Below, piece by piece: positions 45,391 through 53,858 of a stretch of 64,000 bases of DNA; within the stretch, counting starts at the first letter, position 1; the number at the start of each line of letters is the position of its first letter. The position numbers and the translations under genes were made by a program. Source of the DNA: Oscillospiraceae bacterium. GTDB lineage: Bacteria > Bacillota > Clostridia > Oscillospirales > CAG-272. The stretch is taken from the NCBI GenBank assembly GCA_015063845.1, contig SVTJ01000008.1:20739-84738 (forward strand), in the 5' to 3' direction. A model generated the notes under the pieces. That model did no database searches. It was given only the letters and a program-made list of their open reading frames with translations, and was not told the DNA's origin.

Positions 45391-46518
45391 ATGGTAGAGA
45401 AGGAAATAAAGAACGAACAGGAAAAGGTTATGGATATAGAGGAGCTTATCGCCAAGAGTAAAGAGGGTAAGCTTTCTCAGAACGAGATCAACGAAGCAGT
45501 CGAGGAGATGGAATTTGACAACGATAGCCTCGATAAATTTTACGATGCGCTCGAGGATAACGAGATACCGCTTCCCGATGATATATCCACCTCCGAGATG
45601 AACGAGATAGAGTCCGAGGTCGAGGCATTCGGCACGAGTGAAAATATGGAAAGAATACTCGAGCAAGAGGGCCTTGCGATCGACGACCCCGTTCGTATGT
45701 ATCTCAAGGAGATAGGTAGAGTTCCGCTTCTTACCGCAGAGCGTGAGCGTGAGCTTGCTGAGATAATGAGCGGAGATTATGACGACGATACAAAGCAAAA
45801 GGCGAAGAACGAGCTTGTTGAGGCAAACCTCAGACTTGTTGTAAGTATTGCTAAGAGATACGTTGGAAAGGGAATGTTCTTCCTTGACCTTATACAGGAG
45901 GGTAACCTCGGTCTTATGAAGGCGGTCGATAAGTTTGACTATAACCGCGGCTATAAGTTCTCAACGTACGCTACGTGGTGGATAAGACAGGCTATCACAA
46001 GAGCTATCGCCGATCAGGCGAGAACTATAAGAATTCCCGTCCATATGGTCGAGACCATACATAAGGTTTCCCGTTATTCACGTCAGATGCTTCAGGAGCT
46101 CGGAAGAGAAGCTACCGCCGACGAGATAGGCGAGAAGATGGGAATGAGTGCGGATAAGGTAAGAGAGATAATGAAGATAGCTCAGGACCCCGTTTCGCTC
46201 GAGACACCTATCGGTGAAGAGGAGGACAGCCACCTTGGAGATTTTATTCCCGACGAGGATACGCCCGCTCCCTCCGATGCTGCGGCTATGACCATACTTC
46301 GCGAGGTGATAGAGAAGGAGCTTCATACTCTTACACCCAGAGAAGAGCACGTTATAAAGCTTCGCTTCGGACTTTACGACGGACGCACAAGAACGCTTGA
46401 AGAGGTTGGTAAAGAGTTCAATATCACACGTGAAAGAATACGTCAGATAGAGGCAAAAGCGCTCAGAAAGCTGCGCCATCCCAGCAGAGCAAGACATTTG
46501 CGTGGCTTCCTTGAATAA
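45391..46518 (+). CDS. rpoD: primary sigma factor RpoD/SigA
   Basis: The 375-residue protein is a primary sigma factor: region 1.2 [12 protein letters not shown] (about 98), region 2 with [41 protein letters not shown] (in part), region 3 and region 4.2 [18 protein letters not shown]. Its length and the short acidic region 1.1 match SigA of Bacillota. TAAGGAGA precedes the ATG. It directs RNA polymerase to the TTGACA/TATAAT promoters common throughout this window. Confidence 0.97.
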   Translation: MVEKEIKNEQEKVMDIEELIAKSKEGKLSQNEINEAVEEMEFDNDSLDKFYDALEDNEIPLPDDISTSEMNEIESEVEAFGTSENMERILEQEGLAIDDPVRMYLKEIGRVPLLTAERERELAEIMSGDYDDDTKQKAKNELVEANLRLVVSIAKRYVGKGMFFLDLIQEGNLGLMKAVDKFDYNRGYKFSTYATWWIRQAITRAIADQARTIRIPVHMVETIHKVSRYSRQMLQELGREATADEIGEKMGMSADKVREIMKIAQDPVSLETPIGEEEDSHLGDFIPDEDTPAPSDAAAMTILREVIEKELHTLTPREEHVIKLRFGLYDGRTRTLEEVGKEFNITRERIRQIEAKALRKLRHPSRARHLRGFLE

Positions 46519-46695
46519 TAAAAATTGTTGATATGCACAACTTGCAGTTTTAATATTGTGAAGTGTGACGAAAAAATCAGCGAAATGCAATAAAGGAAAA
46601 ATCAAAAGTGGGCGAAGTGACGGAGAAAAGTTTTTTCAATCGCAAAAACCACCAAAAAAGCAGGGCGTTTATGCGGCTGAGCACAAAAAAATCAC

Positions 46696-46724
46696 TTGAC
46701 ATTTTATTGATTTTGGTGTAAAAT
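46696..46724 (+). promoter_or_regulatory. promoter of the orphan solute-binding lipoprotein gene
   Basis: TTGACA (46696-46701), 17-bp spacer and TAAAAT (46719-46724), about 50 bases before the start. Confidence 0.82.
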
Positions 46725-46779
46725 ATTATAGTATCTAAAGGTGGGCTCAGTATGCCCATATTCTCAAGGAGGAAATATG

Positions 46780-48531
46780 ATGAACAAGAGACTTGTATGT
46801 CTTCTTTTGTGCTTGGTTATGCTTGCTATGTGCTTTGTCGGCTGTGCTAAGAAAACCGACGAGGAAGCAGCTGCTGACATCAGTGACGAGGCATCCGATA
46901 GCGCAATGACGCTTGCGATGTATCTGCTTTGCGAAAGCGAGGTATCCGCTGAGCAGGCTCAAAAGATCGAGACGGCTGTAAACAAGATCACAAAACCTAA
47001 ATTCAAGACACAGCTCAAGCTGTATTTCTATACTGCAGACAAGTACTACGAGGCACTTGATGCATCCTTTGCGGCAAGATTGGAAGCAGAGGAGGCAGGC
47101 CTTATAACCGATAATACTCCCGCTGAAGGCGAGAAGGTAGAGGATGAGACCTTTATCAACGAGGAATGGGGTATCACTGAGATCAAGTATCCCACGATCG
47201 ACAGCTTCCAGGTGGACATATTCTACGTTGGTGGATACGATCGCTTCCAGCAGTACAAGGAAGAGGGAATGCTCTCCAAGCTTGACGATGAGCTTTCTCA
47301 CGATTCCAAGCTTATAAACGACTACATATCCGCGAACTACATAAGATTTATGAAGGAGCTTAACAGCGGTACGTATGCGATCCCCAATAACGCTGCTATC
47401 GGCAAGTATCAGTATCTCCTTCTTAACAAGGAAGTTCTCGCAAAGACAAGATACAATACCACTCAGGGTCTTTCGCAGTTCACAAGCATAGATTGTGATG
47501 CTGTTAAGAGCGTTCTTGAGCAGGTAAAGAACGAGTATACCGATTTTACACCTCTTTATTCAAGTCTCGGTCCCGACGGTATTCCGCTTGTAAACTGGAA
47601 GTTCTGGGGCGTTGACGAGAACGGTGCGCTCAGCTCGGATTTCTCAGTCCTTGCAAGTGCAGGATATACGAATTTCAAGTATAAGGAGTTCAACAATTCT
47701 TACCTGTCTTCTAACAACATACTTTCTGAGAAAGACTTTAAGGATACCGTTAAAGCCATGAAGGAATATAAGCAGAACGGTTACTTTGGAACAGAGGATC
47801 AGCTTGCACAGGGCAAGATAGCCGTAGCTTATATGGAAGGAAGCACAGATATCCCCGTTAAGTACTCGGACGATTACGTTGCTGTTCCGATAGGCAAGCC
47901 CGTTATGGAGACTCAAGACCTTTACGAGAATATGTTTGCCGTATCTTCTTACTCGAGCAGCGTAAACAGAAGTATGGAGATAATCACATACCTCAACACC
48001 AACGAAGAATTCCGCAACCTTCTCCTTTACGGAATCGAGGGTGAGAACTACGAGCTTGTAAACTCCGAATACTTTGATGAGAACGGAGACGCATACAAGG
48101 TAGTAAGAAGATTGAATAACAACTATCTGATGGCTCCCGAAAAGACGGGTAACGCGCTTATTACATATACTCTTGAGGGTGGAGATCCCACGCTTAACGA
48201 TTATATTAAGCTTCAGAACGCAAACGTTACCATAAGCGTAACGATGGGCTTCACTTTGAATACCGAGCTTCACCAGGTCAGAGCTGATTGCATGGAAGGA
48301 CTAAGACAGCTTTCGGCAAGCGTGTTTGCAAAGCTTCAGGCGGCATCGTATGCCGATGTTATGAACGATACGTACTGGGACGATCTTGCAACTGAGGTCA
48401 ACAATGATACCAACTACGGTATACTTACAACGATGGATCCCGAAGGAAAGCAAACCGTTATCGGTATCCTTCAGCAGTACGAGTATTGGGCAATCGGTAT
48501 TGGAATCTACGATCCTAATGCTGCTGCATAA
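46780..48531 (+). CDS. orphan ABC solute-binding lipoprotein
   Basis: The 583-residue protein has a lipoprotein signal peptide ending in the lipobox CFVGC (cysteine about 20), then a solute-binding fold: KFKTQLKLYFYTADKYYEALDASFAARL, VDIFYVGGYDRFQQYKEEGMLSKLDDEL and MYAIPNN-like ligand region. AGGAGG at 46767-46772 is 7 bases from the ATG at 46780 and 4 from the ATG at 46777; I prefer 46780. No permease or ATPase is adjacent; a terminator follows. It may serve a transporter encoded elsewhere, possibly the one at 6855-16673 (inference). Confidence 0.82.
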   Translation: MNKRLVCLLLCLVMLAMCFVGCAKKTDEEAAADISDEASDSAMTLAMYLLCESEVSAEQAQKIETAVNKITKPKFKTQLKLYFYTADKYYEALDASFAARLEAEEAGLITDNTPAEGEKVEDETFINEEWGITEIKYPTIDSFQVDIFYVGGYDRFQQYKEEGMLSKLDDELSHDSKLINDYISANYIRFMKELNSGTYAIPNNAAIGKYQYLLLNKEVLAKTRYNTTQGLSQFTSIDCDAVKSVLEQVKNEYTDFTPLYSSLGPDGIPLVNWKFWGVDENGALSSDFSVLASAGYTNFKYKEFNNSYLSSNNILSEKDFKDTVKAMKEYKQNGYFGTEDQLAQGKIAVAYMEGSTDIPVKYSDDYVAVPIGKPVMETQDLYENMFAVSSYSSSVNRSMEIITYLNTNEEFRNLLLYGIEGENYELVNSEYFDENGDAYKVVRRLNNNYLMAPEKTGNALITYTLEGGDPTLNDYIKLQNANVTISVTMGFTLNTELHQVRADCMEGLRQLSASVFAKLQAASYADVMNDTYWDDLATEVNNDTNYGILTTMDPEGKQTVIGILQQYEYWAIGIGIYDPNAAA

Positions 48532-48548
48532 TTAAAATAAAAAACACA

Positions 48549-48582
48549 GAGGTGTGCAATTTTTGCACACCTCAAGTTTTAT
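48549..48582 (+). terminator. terminator after the solute-binding lipoprotein gene
   Basis: GAGGTGTGCAA (48549-48559) pairs with TTGCACACCTC (48563-48573), followed by AAGTTTTAT. It sits 10 bases before the next gene's start, so that gene depends on read-through or an unseen promoter. Confidence 0.85.
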
Positions 48583-48591
48583 AGAGGAAAA

Positions 48592-49227
48592 ATGAAAGCA
48601 TACGATTATATCATATGGGATTTTAACGGAACGATACTTGATGACGTTGATACGGGGATAAAGTCGGTCAATAAGCTTCTTTTTGACCGAGGGCTTGCCA
48701 CTATACCCGACGTAGAGTATTACAGAAGCGTTTTCCGTTTCCCCATAATCGACTATTATAGGTCTCTTGGATTTGATTTTGAGAGCGAGCCTTATGAGGT
48801 GCTTGCGCCTCAGTGGGTATCGCTTTACCTTGAATACGTTAAGGACGCAACGGTATACGCGGACGTAAGGTCAACGCTGCGCAGCGTTCGCAAGCTTGGG
48901 GTCGGCCAGATAATTTTGTCTGCCACCGAGCTTGATATGCTAAAAGGGCAGATAGATGAGCTGGGGATAGGTGAGTATTTCGAGGAGATACTCGGACTTG
49001 ACAATATCCACGCGGGCTCAAAGCTCTCTCTTGCGTTTGATTGGAGAGATAGGCATAAGGGCGCTAGGGCGTTGCTGGTGGGGGACACTGACCACGACGT
49101 GCAGACGGCAAAGGCACTCCAAGCGGATTGCGTGCTTGTTGCAAGAGGGCATCAATCAAAAGAATATCTTTCGACCCTCGGTGTTCCCGTGTTCGACGAC
49201 CTTTCACAGCTGATAAGTATGCTGTAA
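48592..49227 (+). CDS. HAD-superfamily phosphatase-like protein with Asn in motif I
   Basis: The 211-residue protein has a phosphoglycolate-phosphatase-like fold: motif I IWDFNGTILDD, a helical cap (about 20-85), motif II ILSATEL and motif IV LLVGDTDHDVQTA. In motif I (DxDxT) the second aspartate, the usual general acid/base, is asparagine. GAGGAAAA precedes the ATG. It follows a terminator by 10 bp and is itself followed by a strong one. Substrate unknown. Confidence 0.85.
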   Translation: MKAYDYIIWDFNGTILDDVDTGIKSVNKLLFDRGLATIPDVEYYRSVFRFPIIDYYRSLGFDFESEPYEVLAPQWVSLYLEYVKDATVYADVRSTLRSVRKLGVGQIILSATELDMLKGQIDELGIGEYFEEILGLDNIHAGSKLSLAFDWRDRHKGARALLVGDTDHDVQTAKALQADCVLVARGHQSKEYLSTLGVPVFDDLSQLISML

Positions 49228-49235
49228 ATAATAAA

Positions 49236-49268
49236 AGCAGGAAACGAAAGTTTCCTGCTTTTTTTGTT
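49236..49268. terminator. convergent terminator between the HAD gene and alaS
   Basis: AGCAGGAAAC (49236-49245), loop GAAA, GTTTCCTGCT (49250-49259), then TTTTTTTG on the plus strand; A-rich flanks give the same on the minus strand. Confidence 0.9.
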
Positions 49269-49269
49269 T

Positions 49270-51900
49270 TTACTTAAGCATACCCTCAAGAGCTGCCTTT
49301 GCACTCTCAAGCGCCGAATCTATCTTGTCGGTCTCCTTGCCACCTGCCATAGCGCTGTCGGGGCGTCCGCCGCCCTTACCGCCTGTGACTGCCGCAACAG
49401 CTCCGACGAGCTTGCCTGCGTGTGCTCCGCCCGCAACCGCGCTCTTGCCTGCAACTGCGATAAAGTTGAGCTTTCCGCCGCCGTTTATAGCGAGTACCGC
49501 AACGGTATCGTCATATTTTGCCTTGATATCGTCCGCAAGTGTTCTCGCAGCGCTTATCTCCATATCGTCAAGCTTTGCACATATGAGCTTGAACGCGCCA
49601 ACGGATACAGCAGAGGAGAGAATGGAGTCAAGCTTACCGGACGCAAGCTTTGCGTTGAGCGCCTCGATCTCCTTCTTAGCCGCGCGGAGCTCTTCCTCGA
49701 CAGCTGTTGCTCTCTTGGCAATATCAACGGGATTCTGAACTTTGAGAACGGTAGCTGTCTCGCTTATGAGAGCGTCCTTGTTAGCGATGAGCTTGAGCAC
49801 GCCAAGACCGGTTACAGCCTCAATACGTCTCACGCCTGCCGCAACACTCGACTCGGAGATTATCTTGAACAGACCGATCTTGCCTGTGTTGTCGCAGTGT
49901 GTACCGCCACAAAGCTCGGTAGAGAAGTTACCCATCTTTACCATTCTTACAACGTCGCCGTACTTTTCTCCAAAGAGAGCCATAGCGCCGTTCTTTCTTG
50001 CCGTTTCAATATCTGTCTCCATAGTGACGATGCTGTTGGCGGCAAGAATATTTACGTTTACAAGGCTTTCAACTCTTGCTATCTCCTCGCTTGTGAGGGC
50101 GGCAAAGTGTGTAAAGTCAAATCTGCAAACGTCCTCGTTGACGTATGAGCCTGCCTGCTCAACGTGAGTTCCAAGAACGGCACGCAGAGCTGCCTGGAGA
50201 AGGTGACATGCGGAGTGGTTGCGGCGTATGGAATCACGTCTTGCGTCCTCTATGTCAGCCGTTACTGTGTCGCCAACCTTAAGTGCGCCGCCTACAACTG
50301 TGCAGAGGTGGATATAAACGCCGTCCGTTTTCTTTGTGTCATATACGTTAGCGATAAATCCTTCGGCATAGATAGTACCCGTGTCTCCGACCTGTCCGCC
50401 GCCCTCTCCGTAGAAGGGGGTACGGTCAAGGACGATAGTGCAGTCACCGCTGTCGACCGCATCAACGCTTCCGTCCTCGGTAAGAATAGCGATGACCTTA
50501 GCGGTGCTTCTGTAATCGGTATATCCTGTGAATTCTGTTTTGGGAAGGTCAGAGAGAATGGACTTTGATGACTCATCCCAGCCGCCGATGTTGGCTCTCG
50601 CCTCTCTTGCGCGGACCTTTTGCTGGTGCATAAGGCGAACGAACGTCTCCTCGTCGAGCTTAAGTCCGTTTTCTTCGGCGATCTCACGAGTTATGTCAAT
50701 GGGGAAGCCGAACGTATCGTAGAGCTTGAATACTTCCTCACCCGAAATTGTGTCGGCGTGCTCTGCGACAGCTCCTCTGATGAGGTCGGAGAGAATGGAG
50801 AGACCGGCGTCGATAGTAGCGTCAAAACGCTCTTCTTCCATAGAGATGACCTTGAGTATATAATCCTTCTTCTCGCCAAGCTCGGGGTATGCGGAGATGT
50901 TCTCACCGATAACCACCTCACAAAGCTCGCAGAGGAATGCGCGGTTGATGCCGAGAAGCTTTCCAAAACGGCAAGCACGGCGGAGAATTCTGCGGAGAAC
51001 ATATCCGCGTCCCTCGTTTGAGGGAATAACGCCGTCGCTTATCATAAACGTTGCGCTTCTTATGTGGTCGGTAACGACACGGATAGATATGTCATCCTTT
51101 GCGTCCTTACCGTACTCCTTACCTGCGATAGCGCAAACGGTATTGAGTATCTTTCTTACCGTGTCGACCTCAAAGAGGTTGTCCACGCCCTGCATAACGC
51201 AAGCGAGACGCTCAAGACCCATTCCCGTATCTATGTTCTTCTGCGCGAGCTCGGTGTAATTACCGTTACCGTCGTTGTTGAACTGCGAGAATACGTTGTT
51301 CCATATCTCCATAAAGCGGTCGCAATCGCATCCCGGCTTACAGTCGGGAGAGCCACAGCCGTACTTTATACCTCTGTCAAAGTATATCTCGGAGCAAGGT
51401 CCGCAAGGGCCCTGTCCGTGCTCCCAGAAGTTGTCAGCCTTGCCAAGTCTTACGATATGCTCCTCGGGAACGCCGACTTTGTTCTTCCATATCTCGTATG
51501 CTTCCTCGTCGTTTTCATAGATAGAGGGCCAGAGAAGGTCAGCGGGGATCTCAAGCCATTCGGTGAGGAACTCCCAAGACCACGGAATAGCTTCTTCCTT
51601 GAAGTAATCTCCAAAGGAGAAGTTGCCGAGCATCTCAAAATACGTGCCGTGACGCGCCGTGTGACCAACTCTGTCAAGGTCAGGCGTACGTATGCACTTC
51701 TGACACGTAGTAACTCTGTTGCGAGGAGGAACTTCCTCACCCGTGAAATACTTCTTCATAGGAGCCATACCGGAGTTTATGAGAAGCAGGGATTTGTCAT
51801 TTATCGGAACGAGAGGGAAGGAGGGGAGACGAAGATGTCCCTTTGATTCAAAGAATGAAAGATACTTCTCTCTGAGTTCGTTAAGCGATGTCCATTTCAT
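49270..51900 (-). CDS. alaS: alanyl-tRNA synthetase
   Basis: AlaS charges and proofreads tRNA-Ala. The 876-residue protein equals the usual length: catalytic domain starting MKWTSLNELREKYLSFFESKGH, motif region FEMLGNFSFGDYFKEEAI, the editing domain with HSACHLLQAALR and CGGTHCDNTGKIG, and a C-terminal C-Ala domain ending in the GGKGGGRPDSAMAGG segment. The leader is only about 40 bases, so there is no T-box. The start codon's ribosome-binding site (AAAGG) is about 12 bases upstream, longer than usual. Confidence 0.97.
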   Translation of the reverse strand: MKWTSLNELREKYLSFFESKGHLRLPSFPLVPINDKSLLLINSGMAPMKKYFTGEEVPPRNRVTTCQKCIRTPDLDRVGHTARHGTYFEMLGNFSFGDYFKEEAIPWSWEFLTEWLEIPADLLWPSIYENDEEAYEIWKNKVGVPEEHIVRLGKADNFWEHGQGPCGPCSEIYFDRGIKYGCGSPDCKPGCDCDRFMEIWNNVFSQFNNDGNGNYTELAQKNIDTGMGLERLACVMQGVDNLFEVDTVRKILNTVCAIAGKEYGKDAKDDISIRVVTDHIRSATFMISDGVIPSNEGRGYVLRRILRRACRFGKLLGINRAFLCELCEVVIGENISAYPELGEKKDYILKVISMEEERFDATIDAGLSILSDLIRGAVAEHADTISGEEVFKLYDTFGFPIDITREIAEENGLKLDEETFVRLMHQQKVRAREARANIGGWDESSKSILSDLPKTEFTGYTDYRSTAKVIAILTEDGSVDAVDSGDCTIVLDRTPFYGEGGGQVGDTGTIYAEGFIANVYDTKKTDGVYIHLCTVVGGALKVGDTVTADIEDARRDSIRRNHSACHLLQAALRAVLGTHVEQAGSYVNEDVCRFDFTHFAALTSEEIARVESLVNVNILAANSIVTMETDIETARKNGAMALFGEKYGDVVRMVKMGNFSTELCGGTHCDNTGKIGLFKIISESSVAAGVRRIEAVTGLGVLKLIANKDALISETATVLKVQNPVDIAKRATAVEEELRAAKKEIEALNAKLASGKLDSILSSAVSVGAFKLICAKLDDMEISAARTLADDIKAKYDDTVAVLAINGGGKLNFIAVAGKSAVAGGAHAGKLVGAVAAVTGGKGGGRPDSAMAGGKETDKIDSALESAKAALEGMLK

Positions 51901-51946
51901 AATAAAGCATAACCTTTCTTATTTTCAAATTAACTACCATCTTAAT

Positions 51947-51975
51947 ATTATATCACCAAAATTTGTGTATGTCAA
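51947..51975 (-). promoter_or_regulatory. alaS promoter
   Basis: On the minus strand TTGACA (51970-51975), 17-bp spacer and TATAAT (51947-51952). Confidence 0.88.
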
Positions 51976-51999
51976 TGCTTCGCTCAAAAGTTCTTACGA

Positions 52000-52040
52000 T
52001 AGAGAAAGGGGGGAAAACCTCTGCTGAGAAGCTTTCCCCC
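52000..52040 (-). terminator. terminator after the pantothenate kinase gene
   Basis: On the minus strand GGGGGAAA (52033-52040) pairs with TTTTCCCCCC (52008-52017), with AGCTTCTC inside and TTTCTCT after. It belongs to the G-run/C-run palindrome family seen again at 57875 and 63883. Confidence 0.7.
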
Positions 52041-52055
52041 ACGTATTTTTTGATA

Positions 52056-52901
52056 TTATTCCTCTCCACCCGAGAGAGCAACGCCTATGACCGTTGCGAA
52101 CTGAGCAAGCTCGGGGATCACGAATTTCACTCCGAAGTTTGCCTCGAGGTCCTCGAAAACTCTTGTGATAGCCTTAAGTGTAGTGAGATTACCCGTGAGA
52201 ACGACGGTCTTTACGTTATAGCTTCTCGCGGCGAAGACCGCAAGCATAGCGATGGTTTCCGCCACCATATTTGCAATGCCGAGAGCGATGTCGTTCTTTG
52301 TGGCGATATCCGAGAGCTTGCCGAAGTTTGATGCCGTTATGTCGCCATTTATCTGGAAGGTATCGTCGCTTGAAAGATCCTTTATGCGAAGGTCTACGTT
52401 ATCAAGGTTTCCCTCTGCGCAAAGCTGCTCGAGGTGTTCTATGGTGTCAACACCTATCATATTTCTCGAAAGGCCGAGCAGAGTGCCGCCGCCAACGCCC
52501 GTACCGCCGAGATACGTCGTTAACGTCTTGTCCCCAACTTTTTTTGCGTGGATAAGTGCCGTACCCGTACCCATACTTACCACGATAGCCTCGTCAAGTC
52601 CCGACAGATAAAGTCCGCCAAGACCTACGCTTGTGAACTCTGAGACCTTTTTGCAATCAAGCGAGTATATCGGTTTGTCGATAAAGGACGAGCCAACACC
52701 TGTCATAAGTACCTTGTCGATATCGGAAAGAGCAAGTCCGTTCTGCATAGTGAACTTGCCGAACGCACCGTAAACGGACGTTATAGCGTCTGTCGCGCGT
52801 ACGAAAAGAGGCTCGATGAGCGTCTGCTTTCCGTCAATATTCTGCACTCCGACTATCTTGGTAGTGCTTCCGCCTATATCTATTCCTATTACTGTCTTCA
52901 T
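52056..52901 (-). CDS. coaW: type II pantothenate kinase
   Basis: This kinase makes 4'-phosphopantothenate, the first step to coenzyme A. The 281-residue protein has the actin/ASKHA motifs IGIDIGGSTTKIVG (phosphate 1), LMTGVGSSFIDKP, VSMGTGTALI and LGGTGVGGGTLLGLSR (glycine-rich phosphate region), VVLTGNLTT and the end GVALSGGEE. It is the type II (eukaryote/Staphylococcus-like) form. GGAGGT supports the ATG at 52901. It stands alone with its own promoter. Confidence 0.92.
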   Translation of the reverse strand: MKTVIGIDIGGSTTKIVGVQNIDGKQTLIEPLFVRATDAITSVYGAFGKFTMQNGLALSDIDKVLMTGVGSSFIDKPIYSLDCKKVSEFTSVGLGGLYLSGLDEAIVVSMGTGTALIHAKKVGDKTLTTYLGGTGVGGGTLLGLSRNMIGVDTIEHLEQLCAEGNLDNVDLRIKDLSSDDTFQINGDITASNFGKLSDIATKNDIALGIANMVAETIAMLAVFAARSYNVKTVVLTGNLTTLKAITRVFEDLEANFGVKFVIPELAQFATVIGVALSGGEE

Positions 52902-52936
52902 AAATACCTCCGTCGTTGGATAAATATTCAAATTTA

Positions 52937-52965
52937 ATTATACCACCTTATTGCAAAAAAATCAA
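52937..52965 (-). promoter_or_regulatory. coaW promoter
   Basis: On the minus strand TTGATT (52960-52965), 17-bp spacer and TATAAT (52937-52942). It overlaps the plus-strand promoter at 52951-52979. Confidence 0.78.
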
Positions 52966-52979
52966 GTGTGTGTTATAAT
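52951..52979 (+). promoter_or_regulatory. promoter of the NagD-like phosphatase gene
   Basis: TTGCAA (52951-52956), 17-bp spacer and TATAAT (52974-52979). The -35 regions of the two divergent promoters overlap, so RNA polymerase cannot occupy both at once. Confidence 0.72.
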
Positions 52980-53012
52980 ATTGTCAAGTATATAAGCATA
53001 TTGGAGGAAAAA

Positions 53013-53834
53013 ATGAAATTTACAAACCCCGATACAGGCATAATTAAGGATAAAAAGCTGTATATCTTTGATATGGACGGCACTATATATCTCGGCGGAA
53101 ATCCCTTTGATTTTGCTATCCGCTATATAAAAAACCTCCGTGCGAGCGGCAGAAAAGTCTTGTTTTTTACGAATAACGCCTCTCATACCACACCGTTCTA
53201 TATGAAAAAGCTCTCACGTCTTGGCTTTGAGCCTCGAGAGGATGAGATAATGACGTCAGGAGACGTAACGCTTGAATTTCTCAAGAGATACCGCGCAGGT
53301 AAGTCGGTTTATCTTGTGGCTACGGACGAGCTCTGCGAGGAGTACAGAGCAAAGGGCATAAAGTTGCTTAACGGTGACGAAGAAAAGGCAGATATCGTTA
53401 TTACCAGCTTTGATACCTCTCTTACCTATGAGAAGTTAGATAACGCTTGCCGCTTTATCAGAGGCGGTGCGGAGTATCTCTCAACTCACCCCGATATGAA
53501 CTGCCCGACAGAGACGGGATTTATCCCCGACAGCGGCGCGATAGCTGCCTTCTGCACGGCGTCCACGGGCAAGACTCCTACCTACTTTGGAAAGCCATAC
53601 AAGGAGACTATCGAGATGATAGGCGAGGCAACGGGCTTTAAGAATGACGAGATGTGTATTTTCGGCGACCGACTTTATACGGATATCGCTCTGGGCAAAA
53701 AGTTTGGTGTGACGGCGGTGCTGGTGCTCTCAGGAGAGACACAGCCCGAGGACGTTGACAACGCTGAGCTTGCGGACAAGCCTGATCTTGTATTCAATTC
53801 GCTTGACGACGTTGATAAGATCATGTTCGGTTAA
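53013..53834 (+). CDS. HAD class IIA (NagD/PNPase-like) phosphatase
   Basis: The 273-residue protein has motif I FDMDGTIYLGG, motif II FFTNNAS, the IIA cap, the FGKPYKETIE block and motif IV FGDRLYTDIALGKKFG. NagD-type enzymes dephosphorylate nucleotides, sugar phosphates or glycerol phosphate. TTGGAGGA supports the ATG at 53013. rqcH follows 24 bp later. Confidence 0.93.
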   Translation: MKFTNPDTGIIKDKKLYIFDMDGTIYLGGNPFDFAIRYIKNLRASGRKVLFFTNNASHTTPFYMKKLSRLGFEPREDEIMTSGDVTLEFLKRYRAGKSVYLVATDELCEEYRAKGIKLLNGDEEKADIVITSFDTSLTYEKLDNACRFIRGGAEYLSTHPDMNCPTETGFIPDSGAIAAFCTASTGKTPTYFGKPYKETIEMIGEATGFKNDEMCIFGDRLYTDIALGKKFGVTAVLVLSGETQPEDVDNAELADKPDLVFNSLDDVDKIMFG

Positions 53835-53858
53835 TACCTCAAAAGGAAAGGATAATTT

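Noticed and set aside
49264..50148. Plus-strand open frame opposite alaS
   Set aside because: Antisense to conserved AlaS C-terminal coding sequence; no start signal.
51901..51975. Possible T-box leader before alaS (also considered for proS at 32122-32168)
   Set aside because: Promoter-to-start distances are only about 40 bases, too short for a T-box, and no T-box core sequence is present.
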